Positions 1-8,551 are shown, counted from the first letter of the stretch. The stretch is DNA of 64,000 nt from Hyphomicrobiales bacterium (GCA_900473745.1 UCMW01000009.1:168739-232738); one strand, 5' to 3'. Program-made: numbers and translations. The notes: generated from the letters alone by a model not told the origin.

Positions 1-1
1 C

Positions 2-136
2 ACGACGACCAAACGCAGCTCCGGATACCAGCGCGAGACGGTGATCGAGGCGGCGATGAAAAGTGCGGCACGGTCGGTCGCGACTTCGGTGGGCCGGGCG
101 CTAGTGCGCGGGATTCTCGGCAGTCTGAGACGGTAA
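2..136 (+). CDS. C-terminal end of a HerA-like ATPase (DUF853/YjgR family), partial
   Basis: An open frame enters from the left edge and ends at TAA 134-136, giving 44 residues. The visible tail runs through VIEAAMKSAARS and ends in RGILGSLRR. This resembles the last helix of DUF853 (YjgR) HerA-type ATPases, which typically end in an EAAMKSA...RGxLGSL segment followed by basic residues. The ATPase domain lies outside the window, so the assignment rests only on this tail. No start is visible. The next gene begins about 190 bases downstream and is not obviously in the same operon. Confidence 0.6.
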   Translation, partial: TTTKRSSGYQRETVIEAAMKSAARSVATSVGRALVRGILGSLRR

Positions 137-215
137 AGCGAGGAAAACGGCCGGTTTCCGCAGGACGTTCGTTCCTGCACGCGACCACAACCAAGAGTTA
201 TTTTCACATCAGGTA

Positions 216-240
216 TGCACGCAATATTTACTTGCGTGCA
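216..240. promoter_or_regulatory. Perfect 9-bp inverted repeat, possible operator
   Basis: TGCACGCAA (216-224) and TTGCGTGCA (232-240) are exact reverse complements separated by an AT-rich 7-base spacer. The repeat lies about 85 bases upstream of the lipoprotein gene that starts at 328. The TTGCGTGCA core also occurs in the ohr/ohrR operator region at 15039-15047. A regulator site is likely from symmetry and position. No regulator gene is adjacent, so the cognate protein is unknown. Confidence 0.5.
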
Positions 241-327
241 AGTTCATGTATTCTCCACTCCAGGTGGCGCTTATCATTCGGATAAACGCGGATGGATGCA
301 GGCTGACGCCGGCACCTGGGGGACATG

Positions 328-1386
328 ATGGCTCATTCTCGAGCGGTCACGCGACCGCGCGCGCCTTGGATTTTGGTTTTGATTCCGCTCTGCCTCGGTG
401 GCTGCAACGGCGCCGTGGACCTGGCAGACGGGATCGCGCCTGTGCTGCACGGCCCGAGCGTCGAAGCGGCCAGCATCAACCGCAAAGGGGTCCTCGACGG
501 GCTTCGCAGGGATGCCGGTTACGGCGATGCCTCGTTCGGGTGGTATGATGTAACGCTCGCCGGCTTCAATTATGTCGATGATGCGTGCTCGGCCTATTTC
601 GATCGTCTCTTCAAGCTGAACCGACGCAAGGATGCGATCCGCTCCACGCTTTCGGTCGGCGGGCAGACGACGAATGCCATTCTCTTTGCCACGAAAGCTT
701 CCCAGCTTTCCATGGCGGTGGTGGCGCAGGCCTTCGGGCTCGCCTCCAGTCTCACGGACATCGTCAGCGGCACCTATCTCTACCAGCTGCCGCCGGCCAC
801 GACGAAAGCCTTCGTGAGCGAACTTTCGCGCGCCTATCGCAAGGGCGTGGACCAGCAGCGGAGCCAGATCGATACTCCGGCCGAATCCTATGGCCATATT
901 CGCGGCTACCTCGATCTCTGCCTGCCGGCGACCATCGAGGCCTCGCTCGTCGAACATGTGAGTGCCGCAGCGGCCGTGCCGGTTAAAGCAACAGGGGGTG
1001 GCGGCGTCGAGATCCAGGTCGGCAGCGTGCGCGATCCGGTCGTGGCGGCGGCGCTGCAGGAGCCGCGGGACGTCAACACGTCGCTGCAGGCACAAGCACC
1101 TCGGCGCACCATGAGCCGGTTCAGCGAACTGATTACGACGGAGAGGTTGAAGCTTGTACAGACGCTCGTCTGCGTGCCGAACGACGGGAAGCCGGGTCCG
1201 GCCACGGATCAGGCGATCCGGCAATTCCTGCTGGGACGTGATGCCTTGCGACCGGACATGGAGGCGACCGGCATCAACAGTTCCGAAATCGAAATGCTGA
1301 CCGAGGAGGCAGACCTGGCTGCAGGGAAAAGCTGTGCCGAACGCGGCGTCCGTGATGCTTTAGACGCAGGCGACCAGTCCCGCTGA
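328..1386 (+). CDS. Putative lipoprotein of unknown function
   Basis: The product is about 352 residues. It has a basic N-terminus, a hydrophobic stretch and a lipobox LGGC with the cysteine near residue 26, so it should be a lipid-anchored envelope protein. Two ATG codons lie in tandem (325 and 328); the GGGGGA at 318-323 fits the second better. Near residues 275-300 a segment (LVCVPNDGKPGPATDQAIRQ) resembles the core of peptidoglycan-binding type 1 domains, where a GxxGPATxxAI pattern is common. That is a weak similarity. I do not recognise the rest. A palindrome at 216-240 may control it. Confidence 0.65.
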   Translation: MAHSRAVTRPRAPWILVLIPLCLGGCNGAVDLADGIAPVLHGPSVEAASINRKGVLDGLRRDAGYGDASFGWYDVTLAGFNYVDDACSAYFDRLFKLNRRKDAIRSTLSVGGQTTNAILFATKASQLSMAVVAQAFGLASSLTDIVSGTYLYQLPPATTKAFVSELSRAYRKGVDQQRSQIDTPAESYGHIRGYLDLCLPATIEASLVEHVSAAAAVPVKATGGGGVEIQVGSVRDPVVAAALQEPRDVNTSLQAQAPRRTMSRFSELITTERLKLVQTLVCVPNDGKPGPATDQAIRQFLLGRDALRPDMEATGINSSEIEMLTEEADLAAGKSCAERGVRDALDAGDQSR

Positions 1387-1474
1387 CACGCGCCGGAAAC
1401 AGCTCCGCTCCGGCTTCAGCCGTGGTTCCAAGATTGATCGATCCGCAAGAGGAATGTCATCAGGAGGACATGCC

Positions 1475-2731
1475 ATGCCCATCATGATTGCAGACCGGAC
1501 ACTGAGAGAGACCGCCGGCGGCCCATTGACCGAAACCGAGCTCAGGCACGGGACCGTCGTCGAAGTGCTGGACGACAGCACATTGCCCTGGACGAAGATC
1601 AGGGTGAAGGAAACAGGTCAGGAAGGCTGGGTCAGCGACGGCGCCATCAACAAGACGTCGGATGTTCTCGGCCCGCTGAGCCGCGAAGACGTTGCCTGGG
1701 AATGTGTCGACCTGGCCGGCGTCTTCGATGTGAACGCCTTCTACCTCATGGCGGTGGCGCAACTCAGGAGCAATGTCTCCGGCGTCGCCATCGCTGGAGA
1801 CCAAGGGTTCGGGCCGATCGGCTTCACCAAACAGGAATGGGCGCTGAATGCGGTCCAGCCCGACTGGAAAATCGAATTTTCGCCCGAACATATTACCCGG
1901 TGGCGTGCACAGATGATGGTATTCGCTGCCATGGCCTCGATTCGCCAGAGAGCGCTCGCCGAGACGCTTTCGCGGCAGCCGAGCATGGCGGAGCTGCTGC
2001 TTGCACAGGTGCTCGGGACGGGCGCCGCGGCCCTTGCCATAACGGCGCCCGGGACCGACCTCACCGAGATCCTGTCACAAGCGCGGCAGGTGGCCGAGGC
2101 GGAAAAGATCGACCGCGCCAATCTCGACGGCCGTGACAAGCCGTTGCTTTCCACCGATGGCAAGACCTCGCTCGGCCTCGCCGCAGGCCAGCTCCAGGCC
2201 GCGCTGGAGGCGAGCCGCGGGCATGTGCGCCAGGAGGTGGACAAGAGGATCGCCTCGCTCCAGAATACTTTCGGCCCTGCCCGGCCTGTCGCGGGCATCA
2301 ACCTGAACTCCTCCAAGATCCCAGCCTCGCGCAGGGCAATCGCGAGCCTCATCGCGGAGAGCTTCGCAGCCGCGGGTTTCGGCGCGATCCAGCAGATCGC
2401 GGCCATCGCCAATGCGATCGCCGAATCCGGCTTGAACCCCGCGGCGGAGAACCTGAACGGCGAACGCAGTTTCGGGCTTTTTCAGCTGAACCAGAATGGT
2501 GGCGTCGGCACCGGTTTTCCCGAAGCCGAACTGAAGGATCCGAAGCGCAACATCGCCATCATGCTGGGCGAGATTGCCATGCCTCACCAGACAGAGCACC
2601 GGAAGCGGTTCATGACGACCACGAGCCTGCTGGAAGCCGTCGAGATCTTCGTTCACCACTTCGAGAAACCGGCCGACAAGACGGGCGAAACAACCAAGCG
2701 ATTCAAGATCGCACAGACCCTCGTGGCCTGA
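1475..2731 (+). CDS. SH3-like plus phage-lysozyme-like peptidoglycan hydrolase
   Basis: The product is about 418 residues. Residues 1-65 look like a bacterial SH3 domain (LRETAGGPLTETEL at the start, VKETGQEGWVSDGAI later), which binds cell wall. The C-terminal third carries IAESGLNPAAEN followed by GLFQLNQNGG, the pattern of lysozyme-like and phage tail-tip lysozyme domains, in which the Glu would be catalytic. It therefore probably cleaves or binds peptidoglycan. No classical signal peptide is visible, so export may use another route. The ATG at 1475 is preferred over 1454 because AGGAGG (1462-1467) sits 7 bases upstream. There is no phage neighbourhood, so this is not evidence for a prophage. 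Confidence 0.65.
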   Translation: MPIMIADRTLRETAGGPLTETELRHGTVVEVLDDSTLPWTKIRVKETGQEGWVSDGAINKTSDVLGPLSREDVAWECVDLAGVFDVNAFYLMAVAQLRSNVSGVAIAGDQGFGPIGFTKQEWALNAVQPDWKIEFSPEHITRWRAQMMVFAAMASIRQRALAETLSRQPSMAELLLAQVLGTGAAALAITAPGTDLTEILSQARQVAEAEKIDRANLDGRDKPLLSTDGKTSLGLAAGQLQAALEASRGHVRQEVDKRIASLQNTFGPARPVAGINLNSSKIPASRRAIASLIAESFAAAGFGAIQQIAAIANAIAESGLNPAAENLNGERSFGLFQLNQNGGVGTGFPEAELKDPKRNIAIMLGEIAMPHQTEHRKRFMTTTSLLEAVEIFVHHFEKPADKTGETTKRFKIAQTLVA

Positions 2732-2911
2732 GCGGGCACAGGCGAAGGGCGCGCCCAGGTCAAGGCGCGTCGCGGCCGCGTTTTTGAGCGCGGCACAAGA
2801 ACTCAGTGACAAAAGCTCACCGTCTGCAGTCTATTTTTGTTCACTTCCGGGCAACTATCCCTGATATATATAGTGGAGGGATACAATTCGCGGGCAAGGG
2901 CCTGTGGGTTC

Positions 2912-3730
2912 ATGGGGTGGAGCTTGGACAGCAGTCTGGATCACATCGTTCTGGTCAACAATGCAAAGCGCGCGCTGGAACGCGGTCGCTTCGAGCTCAC
3001 CTATCAACCCATCTATTCCGTCGACCAGCGCGAAGTGGACAGCGTCGAAACCTTGTTGCGTTGGCGCCTGGGTCCGGACCGGCTGGCAGCGGCGCAGGAT
3101 TTCCGCTCCGTTTTTCGCGATCCGATGTTATCGCTGTCGATCCGCGACTTCGTGCTCTCGACCACGCTGCGCCAGGCTGCGCGCTGGCGGGCGGAGGGGC
3201 ATGATTTCGGGCGGATCAGCGTCAATGCCACCGCCTTCGACCTCTGTGCCGGAGATTTTGCCCTGCGCCTCACCGACATGGTGCAGGATTTCGGCCTGAC
3301 CCCCGAGATGCTTGAGATCGAGGTGGCGGAGCCTGCCTTCTACGGCCCACTCGCCAAGCCGGTCAGCCTTGCGCTCGAGGCGCTGCATTATTGCGGCTTC
3401 GCGCTGGCCATGGACAATTTCGGCGCCACCCATGCCGGGCTCTCGGCGCTCAGGAACCACAGCTTCCGGCGCCTCAAGATCGACCATGCGCTGATGCGCA
3501 GTGCGCTGACCAATCCTGTCGACAAAGCGATCGTGCGCCATGTGATCGCGCTCGGACACGACCTCGGCCTGATCGTCACGGCCGCCGGCGTCGAGAACGA
3601 GGACCAGATGGAGAGCGCCGTGCAGCTCGGTTTCGACAGCGTGCAGGGTTTCTTCGTCTGTTTTCCGAAGGAGGCCGACCTCCTGCCGCGCGTCTGTCAC
3701 GTGCTGAACCTGCAGGGCCGTTCGGCCTGA
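2912..3730 (+). CDS. Degenerate EAL-domain protein, probably not an active phosphodiesterase
   Basis: The product is about 272 residues and is a stand-alone EAL fold with no membrane segment. The fold landmarks are present: YQPIY at 31-35, SVN near 103-105, LKID near 188-191 and QGFF near 245-248. Several catalytic positions differ from the family. The EAL motif reads ETL (46-48), DDFGTG reads DNFGAT (168-173), and AEGVE reads AAGVE (224-228), losing acidic residues used for metal binding and catalysis. It is therefore more likely a c-di-GMP-binding or protein-interaction module than an enzyme. The ATG at 2912 begins the conserved region; an upstream ATG at 2837 would add 25 unlikely residues. 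Confidence 0.8.
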   Translation: MGWSLDSSLDHIVLVNNAKRALERGRFELTYQPIYSVDQREVDSVETLLRWRLGPDRLAAAQDFRSVFRDPMLSLSIRDFVLSTTLRQAARWRAEGHDFGRISVNATAFDLCAGDFALRLTDMVQDFGLTPEMLEIEVAEPAFYGPLAKPVSLALEALHYCGFALAMDNFGATHAGLSALRNHSFRRLKIDHALMRSALTNPVDKAIVRHVIALGHDLGLIVTAAGVENEDQMESAVQLGFDSVQGFFVCFPKEADLLPRVCHVLNLQGRSA

Positions 3731-3779
3731 TCCGTCCTTTTGCCTTTCCATTCGCCCGGCAGCTTGGCATGGTGCAGCC

Positions 3780-4100
3780 ATGACCATCCTCATCTACGCG
3801 TCCGCAGCCCTTGCCGAAATCGCCGGATGTTTTGCCTTCTGGGCCTGGCTGAAACTTGACCGCTCGGCCCTATGGCTCGTGCCGGGAATAGTGTCGCTCG
3901 CCCTCTTCGCCTGGTTGCTGACGCTGGTCCCGTCGGATGCGGCGGGTCGGGCCTATGCGGCCTATGGCGGGGTTTACATCGCCGCAGCGCTCGTCTGGCT
4001 TTGGCTTGCCGAGGGGCAGCGGCCCGACCGTTTCGACCTTGCGGGTGCTGCGATCTGCCTCGTCGGTGCAGCGGTCATCCTGCTGCCGCAGCGGGGCTGA
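3780..4100 (+). CDS. YnfA/UPF0060 family small membrane protein
   Basis: The product is 106 residues with four predicted membrane segments. It contains the UPF0060 signatures [11 protein letters not shown] near the N-terminus, [10 protein letters not shown] in the middle, and [18 protein letters not shown] at the end. The fold is related to small multidrug resistance and EmrE-like transporters. The physiological substrate is not established. The length matches the family (about 105-110 residues). It lies 49 bases after the EAL gene. It could be cotranscribed, but no functional link is evident. Confidence 0.88.
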   Translation: MTILIYASAALAEIAGCFAFWAWLKLDRSALWLVPGIVSLALFAWLLTLVPSDAAGRAYAAYGGVYIAAALVWLWLAEGQRPDRFDLAGAAICLVGAAVILLPQRG

Positions 4101-4145
4101 GCGAAATCCCCCTCAAAAGCCAGGATGCCGACTTGCGGAATTTCC

Positions 4146-4162
4146 GTATATACATAAAGTAT
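4146..4162. promoter_or_regulatory. Possible brnTA operator
   Basis: GTATATAC (4146-4153) is a palindrome, and ATAC (4150-4153) with GTAT (4159-4162) forms a second, overlapping inverted repeat that reaches the brnT start codon. BrnTA modules are generally autorepressed by BrnA through upstream palindromes. The site assignment here is inferred from symmetry and position only. Confidence 0.35.
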
Positions 4163-4409
4163 GATCATCGTCTGGGATGAACCGAAGCGGCAGCAGAATC
4201 TGGTGAAGCACGGCCTCGACTTCGCAGATCTCGATGTGTCGTTCTTTCTAAAGGCATCGATCCGGACCGCGAAGACCGGTCGGGCGATCGCCATCGGAGA
4301 ATTTCAGGGTCGGATCATTGTCGCGGTCGTCTTTCTTCCGATGGGACGGGAAGCGATCTCCATTATCTCCATGCGTCCGGCGAGCCGGAAGGAAAGGAGC
4401 GAGACATGA
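4161..4409 (+). CDS. brnT: BrnT-family ribonuclease toxin
   Basis: The product is 82 residues. It starts MIIVWDEPKRQQNLVKHGLD, the characteristic BrnT opening (an xWDExKxxxNxxKHGhxF pattern), and ends with an ISMRPASRKE segment that matches the family's conserved R(R/P)AxxxE region. BrnT toxins have a RelE-like fold, cleave RNA and inhibit growth; they are neutralised by direct binding of BrnA. The stop overlaps the start of brnA (ATGA at 4406-4409), the usual toxin-first order. No Shine-Dalgarno sequence is evident before the ATG, so initiation may be weak or leaderless. A palindrome directly upstream may be the autoregulatory operator. Confidence 0.9.
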   Translation: MIIVWDEPKRQQNLVKHGLDFADLDVSFFLKASIRTAKTGRAIAIGEFQGRIIVAVVFLPMGREAISIISMRPASRKERSET

Positions 4410-4720
4410 GAAAGAAGTTTTCCTCCGCCCGCCCGCTCACCGATGCGGAAGAGGCCGAGATTCAGACGATGATCTCATCTGATCCCGACAACCCCGAAGT
4501 GACGGAAGAGGAGTTGAAGGAACTTCGCCCCTTCCGCGAGGTGTTCCCCGATCTTGCCGCCTCGATTGATCGCAAGCTTGCCGGACGGCCGAAAGCGGAG
4601 AGCCCGAAGAAAGCCATCAGCATCCGGCTCGACCAAGAGGTGATCGACCGGTTCAAGGCGAGCGGCGATGGCTGGCAATCTCGGATGAACGAGGCGCTGC
4701 GCAAGGCGGTGGGGCTCTAG
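4406..4720 (+). CDS. brnA: BrnA-family antitoxin and autorepressor
   Basis: The product is 104 residues. The N-terminal half is acidic and low in hydrophobics. The C-terminal part (KKAISIRLDQEVIDRFKASG, then GWQSRMNEALRKAV) is the ribbon-helix-helix-like DNA-binding segment of BrnA proteins. It should bind BrnT to block its nuclease activity and bind the promoter region. It overlaps brnT by 4 bases, so the two are translationally coupled. The brnTA pair looks intact, with no frameshift. Confidence 0.9.
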   Translation: MRKKFSSARPLTDAEEAEIQTMISSDPDNPEVTEEELKELRPFREVFPDLAASIDRKLAGRPKAESPKKAISIRLDQEVIDRFKASGDGWQSRMNEALRKAVGL

Positions 4721-4739
4721 CTCCCTCCCCTTTCTCAAC

Positions 4740-5375
4740 TCACCATTTGCTCCATCCCTCGACCAGCATCAGCGTCGCGACGGCCACCAGAAGCCAGCCC
4801 GCGGCGCGGCCGATCCAGATGGTGATCCCGGGCTTGGAGACGAGCGCGTCCCGTCCCCTGGCCGCAGCGATGGCCAATCCGCCATAGATCAGTCCCTGCA
4901 ACAGCAGCGTCAGCGCGCCCATCATCAACGCCTGGCGCCAGAACGGGCCGTATTCGGGGCGCATGAACTGCGGATAGACGGCGAGGATGAACAACCATGC
5001 CTTCGGGTTGAGGAGACATGTGATCAGCCCCTGGGTGAAGATCCGGGTCGTTCGGTGCAGGTTCGAGGCCTCGATGCCGTCGATGACGATGGCGCTCTTG
5101 GCGAGCGTATAGCCGATCCACATCATGTAGGCGGCTCCGATCACCAGCATGGGGCCGGCAAGTTGCGGAACGAGGGTCGACAGTGCCGTGACGGCGATCG
5201 TGCCGAAGAGCGTGTGGAAGGCGCCGCCCAGCATGATGCCGGAGGTTGCGGCAATGCCTGCGCGCCGGCCACCGGTCAGGCCATTCGCGACAACGAAGAT
5301 CATATCCATGCCGGGCACGACGATGATGCCGGCGAGAAGCAGGGTGAAAAGCCAGAGGTTTTCGGCATAGGTCAT
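4740..5375 (-). CDS. LysE/RhtB family amino acid exporter
   Basis: The product is 211 residues with about six membrane segments. It carries the LysE-family opening VPGMDMIFVVANGLTGGRRAGI, in which PGP is more usual than PGM, and LNPKAWLFIL in the middle, the conserved NPK segment. The family exports amino acids or derivatives from the cytoplasm; the substrate cannot be read from sequence. It is divergent from a WYL-domain regulator that starts at 5498, with an inverted repeat in the 122-base gap, so that protein probably controls it. Confidence 0.88.
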   Translation of the reverse strand: MTYAENLWLFTLLLAGIIVVPGMDMIFVVANGLTGGRRAGIAATSGIMLGGAFHTLFGTIAVTALSTLVPQLAGPMLVIGAAYMMWIGYTLAKSAIVIDGIEASNLHRTTRIFTQGLITCLLNPKAWLFILAVYPQFMRPEYGPFWRQALMMGALTLLLQGLIYGGLAIAAARGRDALVSKPGITIWIGRAAGWLLVAVATLMLVEGWSKW

Positions 5376-5459
5376 GTCAGTAGGAGCTCCCCGATCAGGC
5401 AGGCCGTCCGCAGGGATCGGCCTATTTTCAATGCGTTGGGGATGCTTTAGACAGGGGCT

Positions 5460-5479
5460 ACTGACAAAGGTGTGTCAGT
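5460..5479. promoter_or_regulatory. Inverted repeat between lysE-type gene and WYL regulator
   Basis: ACTGACA (5460-5466) and TGTCAGT (5473-5479) are exact 7-bp inverted repeats with a 6-base spacer, located 19 bases before the regulator start codon. It is the best candidate operator for the adjacent HTH-WYL protein and could serve both divergent genes. Confidence 0.55.
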
Positions 5480-5497
5480 TGAGATGAGGTCTGCCCC

Positions 5498-6190
5498 ATG
5501 CGCAAGGCGTCCCGGCTGTTCGAGATCATCCAGACCCTGAGGCTTGCGGCCCACCCGATAACGGCGCAGCAGATCGCGGAAAAGCTGGAGGTGACGCAGC
5601 GGTCGATCTATCGCGATATCGCGGCACTCCAGGCGATGCGCGTGCCGATCGAGGGTGAGCGCGGGATCGGCTATATCCTGCGCCCCGGTTTTCACCTGCC
5701 ACCGCTGATGTTTACGCCGGAAGAAACCGAGGCGATCGTGCTCGGCATGGCGCTGACCAAACGCACGGCGGACCGCGAGCTGCGCGATGCCTCCGCCCGC
5801 GTGCTGGACAAGATCGCGGCGGCCTTGCCTGCCCCGCTGCGCGAATCGATCCTGTCGCGCTCGCTCTATGCCTGGGGACGGGTGGTGGAGGCGCCGGAGG
5901 CCGTCGACTTCTCGATGATCCGCCGGGCGATCCGCGACGAGGAAAAGCTCGACATCGACTATGTGAACGAACGGCAAGACGGGACAACGCGCAGGATCCG
6001 GCCGATCGCCGTGATCCATTATGCCGAGGCTGCCGTGATCGTCGGCTGGTGCGAGTTGCGCGACGGGATCCGCAACTTCCGCGTTGATCGGGTGCGCGAT
6101 TGCCGAGCCACGGGCGAGCATTTCCGCCGCGAGGGAGATCGGCTGCGCAAGCTGTGGGTGGCGGGGTGGGAGACCGGTGCAAAAGGCTGA
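5498..6190 (+). CDS. YafY-family transcriptional regulator (HTH_11 plus WYL)
   Basis: The product is 230 residues. Residues 1-60 form an HTH_11-type winged helix (LRLAAHPITAQQIAEKLEVT, then QRSIYRDIAAL). The middle and C-terminal part is a WYL domain (residues about 135-215: IDYVNERQDG, RRIRPIAVIHY, LRDGIRNFRVDRV), a ligand- or nucleic-acid-sensing module. The length is typical for the YafY group. It is divergent from the LysE exporter, which is its likely target. The 7-bp inverted repeat at 5460-5479 is the likely binding site. The WYL tripeptide itself is not well conserved here, which is common in this subgroup. Confidence 0.87.
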   Translation: MRKASRLFEIIQTLRLAAHPITAQQIAEKLEVTQRSIYRDIAALQAMRVPIEGERGIGYILRPGFHLPPLMFTPEETEAIVLGMALTKRTADRELRDASARVLDKIAAALPAPLRESILSRSLYAWGRVVEAPEAVDFSMIRRAIRDEEKLDIDYVNERQDGTTRRIRPIAVIHYAEAAVIVGWCELRDGIRNFRVDRVRDCRATGEHFRREGDRLRKLWVAGWETGAKG

Positions 6191-6223
6191 GCCAAGGCCG
6201 CGCTGTGCACTGTCAACAAGGAA

Positions 6224-6253
6224 ACGCCCGCTGCTCGGTCGAACAACGGGCGT
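6224..6253 (-). terminator. Intrinsic terminator of the desaturase gene
   Basis: ACGCCCG (6224-6230) and CGGGCGT (6247-6253) form a 7-bp stem followed on the minus strand by TTTCCTTG. It lies 28 bases past the desaturase stop codon. It may also stop transcription from the convergent regulator gene. Confidence 0.6.
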
Positions 6254-6280
6254 ACCTGTTTTGAAGCTGTGCTGCAGAGA

Positions 6281-7333
6281 TCAGGCAACCACCGCCATGC
6301 GGCGCGCCTCGCGGAACGACACGAGCCGGCCGCGGGCTTCGTCCCAGAGGACGAGTTTTACGCAGGCGAAGCTTTCTCTCAGCGTGATGCGGCTGATCGT
6401 CTTCAGTTCGGGATGGTCGCGGAGGACTTCCGGCAGGCGGTAGAAGGGGATCTTGCTCGACAGGTGATGCACGTGGTGCACGCCGATATGGCCGGTCAGC
6501 CAGCGCAGGCCCCAGGGCAGGTCGTAATGGGACGCGCCATGAAGAGCTGCGTGCTGGAACTGCCATTCCGGAGGGTTCGACCAGTGGGTGTCTTCGAACT
6601 GGTGCTGGACGTAGAAGAGCCAGATGCCGAGTGCGCCGGCAATCAGCACGATGGGCAGATGCACCACGAGGAAGGTATCGAGACCGGCGAGCCAAATCAT
6701 CAGCGCGGCGACTGCGACCATGCCGGCATTGGTGGCCATGGTCGAGACCCAGGGCAGAGCCCCGTCCTTCATCATGCCGAAGGGAAGACGCTGCTTCAAG
6801 AGGAAGACCCAGATCGGGCCGATGCCGAAAAGCACGATCGGGTTGCGATAAAGGCGATAGCCGAGGCGGCCGAGCGGCGACAGCGCGCGGTATTCGGCGA
6901 CCGTCAGCGTGGTGATGTCGCCCACGCCACGTTCCTCGAGATTGCCGGCGGTCGCATGATGCTCGGCATGCGCCCGGCGCCAGTAGTCGTAAGGGGTATA
7001 GGTCAGCACACCCAGAAGACGGCCGGTCCAGTCGTCGATCGAACGGCGGGCGAAAAAAGCGCCATGACCGCAATCGTGCTGGATGATGAAAAGGCGCAAC
7101 AGGAAGGCCCCGGCCGGAAGCACCAGGACGAGACCCGGCCAGAAGGCAAACTGGAAGCTCGCCCAGGCCCCGGCCCAGAGAGCCAGGAAGGGAACGAGGG
7201 TGATGGCGAGCTCGACGCTCGAGCGCGTCAGGTTGGGCTTGCGGTAGGCATTGACGATCTTCAGCCAGGCCTTGGCATCGGGCGTCTCGTCTTCGGGGAT
7301 CTGATCGTCGCGATAGTCGAATGCAGCACTCAC
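6281..7333 (-). CDS. Membrane fatty acid desaturase (acyl-lipid type)
   Basis: The product is about 350 residues. The three histidine boxes that bind the di-iron centre are clear: HDCGH, then HAEHHATAGN, then HHVHHL near the C-terminus. Hydrophobic pairs lie between them. This is the delta-12/omega-6 type layout; the exact regiospecificity cannot be read. It acts on membrane lipid acyl chains and would alter membrane fluidity. A GTG start at 7333 is preferred because GGAGG lies 7 bases upstream; an ATG at 7420 would add 29 residues without similarity. Bacterial desaturases are often induced by cold. The cold-shock gene is nearby, but there is no evidence of coregulation. Confidence 0.88.
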   Translation of the reverse strand: MSAAFDYRDDQIPEDETPDAKAWLKIVNAYRKPNLTRSSVELAITLVPFLALWAGAWASFQFAFWPGLVLVLPAGAFLLRLFIIQHDCGHGAFFARRSIDDWTGRLLGVLTYTPYDYWRRAHAEHHATAGNLEERGVGDITTLTVAEYRALSPLGRLGYRLYRNPIVLFGIGPIWVFLLKQRLPFGMMKDGALPWVSTMATNAGMVAVAALMIWLAGLDTFLVVHLPIVLIAGALGIWLFYVQHQFEDTHWSNPPEWQFQHAALHGASHYDLPWGLRWLTGHIGVHHVHHLSSKIPFYRLPEVLRDHPELKTISRITLRESFACVKLVLWDEARGRLVSFREARRMAVVA

Positions 7334-7648
7334 TGGCCAGCCTCCGAAAGGTTGTCGTGATCGGGAATGGCGGCGGAGAGGCTGGATGCGCCCAAGATCG
7401 GGGCGCGCGACACGGGGCATCCGAAGGAGAGGCCCACAGCAATGGTCATGGTCGGCTGGCTTTCATAGCTTAAAGATCGCCCGTCACTCCAGGAACGGGT
7501 GCGCTCTCGTAGCAGATCGCGGCCGGCTTGTCGCCATGGAACTCGGCCACCGCGCCGGCTGCGGCATTTCGCCGATCGTGAGCACCGCCACCTGCCCCAT
7601 CCCAACGACCGGACTGGCAGCGCATACCGGCGCTGAAAGCAAGGAAAA
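7334..7648. other. Intergenic stretch, no gene supported
   Basis: This stretch holds the upstream region of the desaturase. I see no convincing coding frame, promoter consensus or repeat in it. Short open frames here lack ribosome sites and recognisable products. Confidence 0.5.
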
Positions 7649-7678
7649 GCGCCCCGGCTTTTTTCGAGCACGGGGCGC
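7649..7678 (-). terminator. Intrinsic terminator
   Basis: GCGCCCCG (7649-7656) pairs with CGGGGCGC (7671-7678). On the minus strand the stem is followed by TTTTCC. It lies 35 bases past the stop of the small secreted protein gene at 7714. Confidence 0.7.
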
Positions 7679-7713
7679 ATCTTTGTCTTCCGTCGGTCGA
7701 ATCGCGTCAGGCC

Positions 7714-8205
7714 TTATTCGGCCGGCTGCAGCGTGGCGAGGATCTTGCCAACTTCCGGCAGGTTCTGCGCTTCGGTTTCAGTCGAGGCCCAATAGGTGAC
7801 GATGGCGATCTTTTCTTCCGAAAGGCCGATGATGCCGACGCCGATCGAAACCGGGCCGTCCTTATCGGTACCCTTCCAGTCGATGGTCTGGAACGTCATG
7901 CCGTTCAGCTCGTCCTTCGATTCTTTCTGGCTCGCTGGATCGGCGGTGACGCCGTTTTCCTCGAGGAAAGCAAAGACGTCGGTCATCACCTGATCCATGT
8001 CTTCGGCGCCGGCGATGTCGAAGGAGATGTAGGTGCCGGCGTCCGGCGAATTGCCTTCAATGCCGTAGTCGGTTTCGGTCGGCTGCCAGTCATCCGGAAT
8101 TTCAACGGTCGCGGCCGGTTCGTCGGCCGGGAAAGTGAAGCTGCCGGCAAGCGATGCGGTGGCGGAGATCAGAAGGATGGCCGTTGCGGCGAGGAACTTG
8201 TTCAT
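7714..8205 (-). CDS. Small exported protein of unknown function
   Basis: The product is 163 residues. A clear signal peptide (MNKFLAATAILLISATASLA) has an ALA-type cleavage site near residue 20, so the mature protein should be periplasmic. The mature part begins SFTFPADEPAATVEIPDDW and later reads MTFQTIDWKGTDKDGPVSIGVG. This resembles small periplasmic proteins annotated only as hypothetical in rhizobia. No catalytic motif is visible. The start at 8205 is chosen because the signal peptide begins there; longer versions add unlikely sequence. Its leader contains two adjacent hairpins (8245-8263 and 8263-8280). Confidence 0.7.
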   Translation of the reverse strand: MNKFLAATAILLISATASLAGSFTFPADEPAATVEIPDDWQPTETDYGIEGNSPDAGTYISFDIAGAEDMDQVMTDVFAFLEENGVTADPASQKESKDELNGMTFQTIDWKGTDKDGPVSIGVGIIGLSEEKIAIVTYWASTETEAQNLPEVGKILATLQPAE

Positions 8206-8522
8206 CGGAAATGCCCGTTGCTGAGAGAAAGACGCATGTCGGCTCTCTGCCCCGAAGGCAGAGTGGCCGGACCGGGCCACTCGTATCAAGGGCGCGTGAA
8301 GAATCGTTGTACTGTTTCTGCGTGGAACGGCCGACGGCTCTTGCGGAGACGGATTTTAGCAGATTTGGCTAAGAGAATGCGAATGAATGCGCGCTGATCT
8401 GAGGCAGTCCTCGCTGCGGCAGCCATTGGCGGCGGCGCGTGACAAGCCCTGATGTCCCTGGCATTTTGAGGCCCCATACAGTGGCAATCGGCGCTGCAAT
8501 GGCGGCAGTCGGCCATTTTTGC
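8206..8522. other. Intergenic stretch between divergent genes
   Basis: Near the minus-strand gene are two consecutive hairpins: CTCTGCC/GGCAGAG (8245-8263) and GTGGCC/GGCCAC (8263-8280). They could shape the leader of that gene's mRNA. I see no coding frame worth calling in the rest. Confidence 0.4.
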
Positions 8523-8551
8523 TTGTCAGCGCGGTTCGCACCCACTATATT
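8523..8551 (+). promoter_or_regulatory. Sigma-70-type promoter of the cold-shock gene
   Basis: TTGTCA (8523-8528) and TATATT (8546-8551) are separated by exactly 17 bases. A start near 8558 would give a leader of about 120 bases before the ATG at 8678, in keeping with the long structured leaders of cold-shock mRNAs. Confidence 0.65.

Noticed and set aside
1475..2731. Prophage remnant suggested by the lysozyme-like domain
   Set aside because: No phage structural, integrase or packaging genes are near, and the gene has an SH3 domain found in non-phage proteins too.
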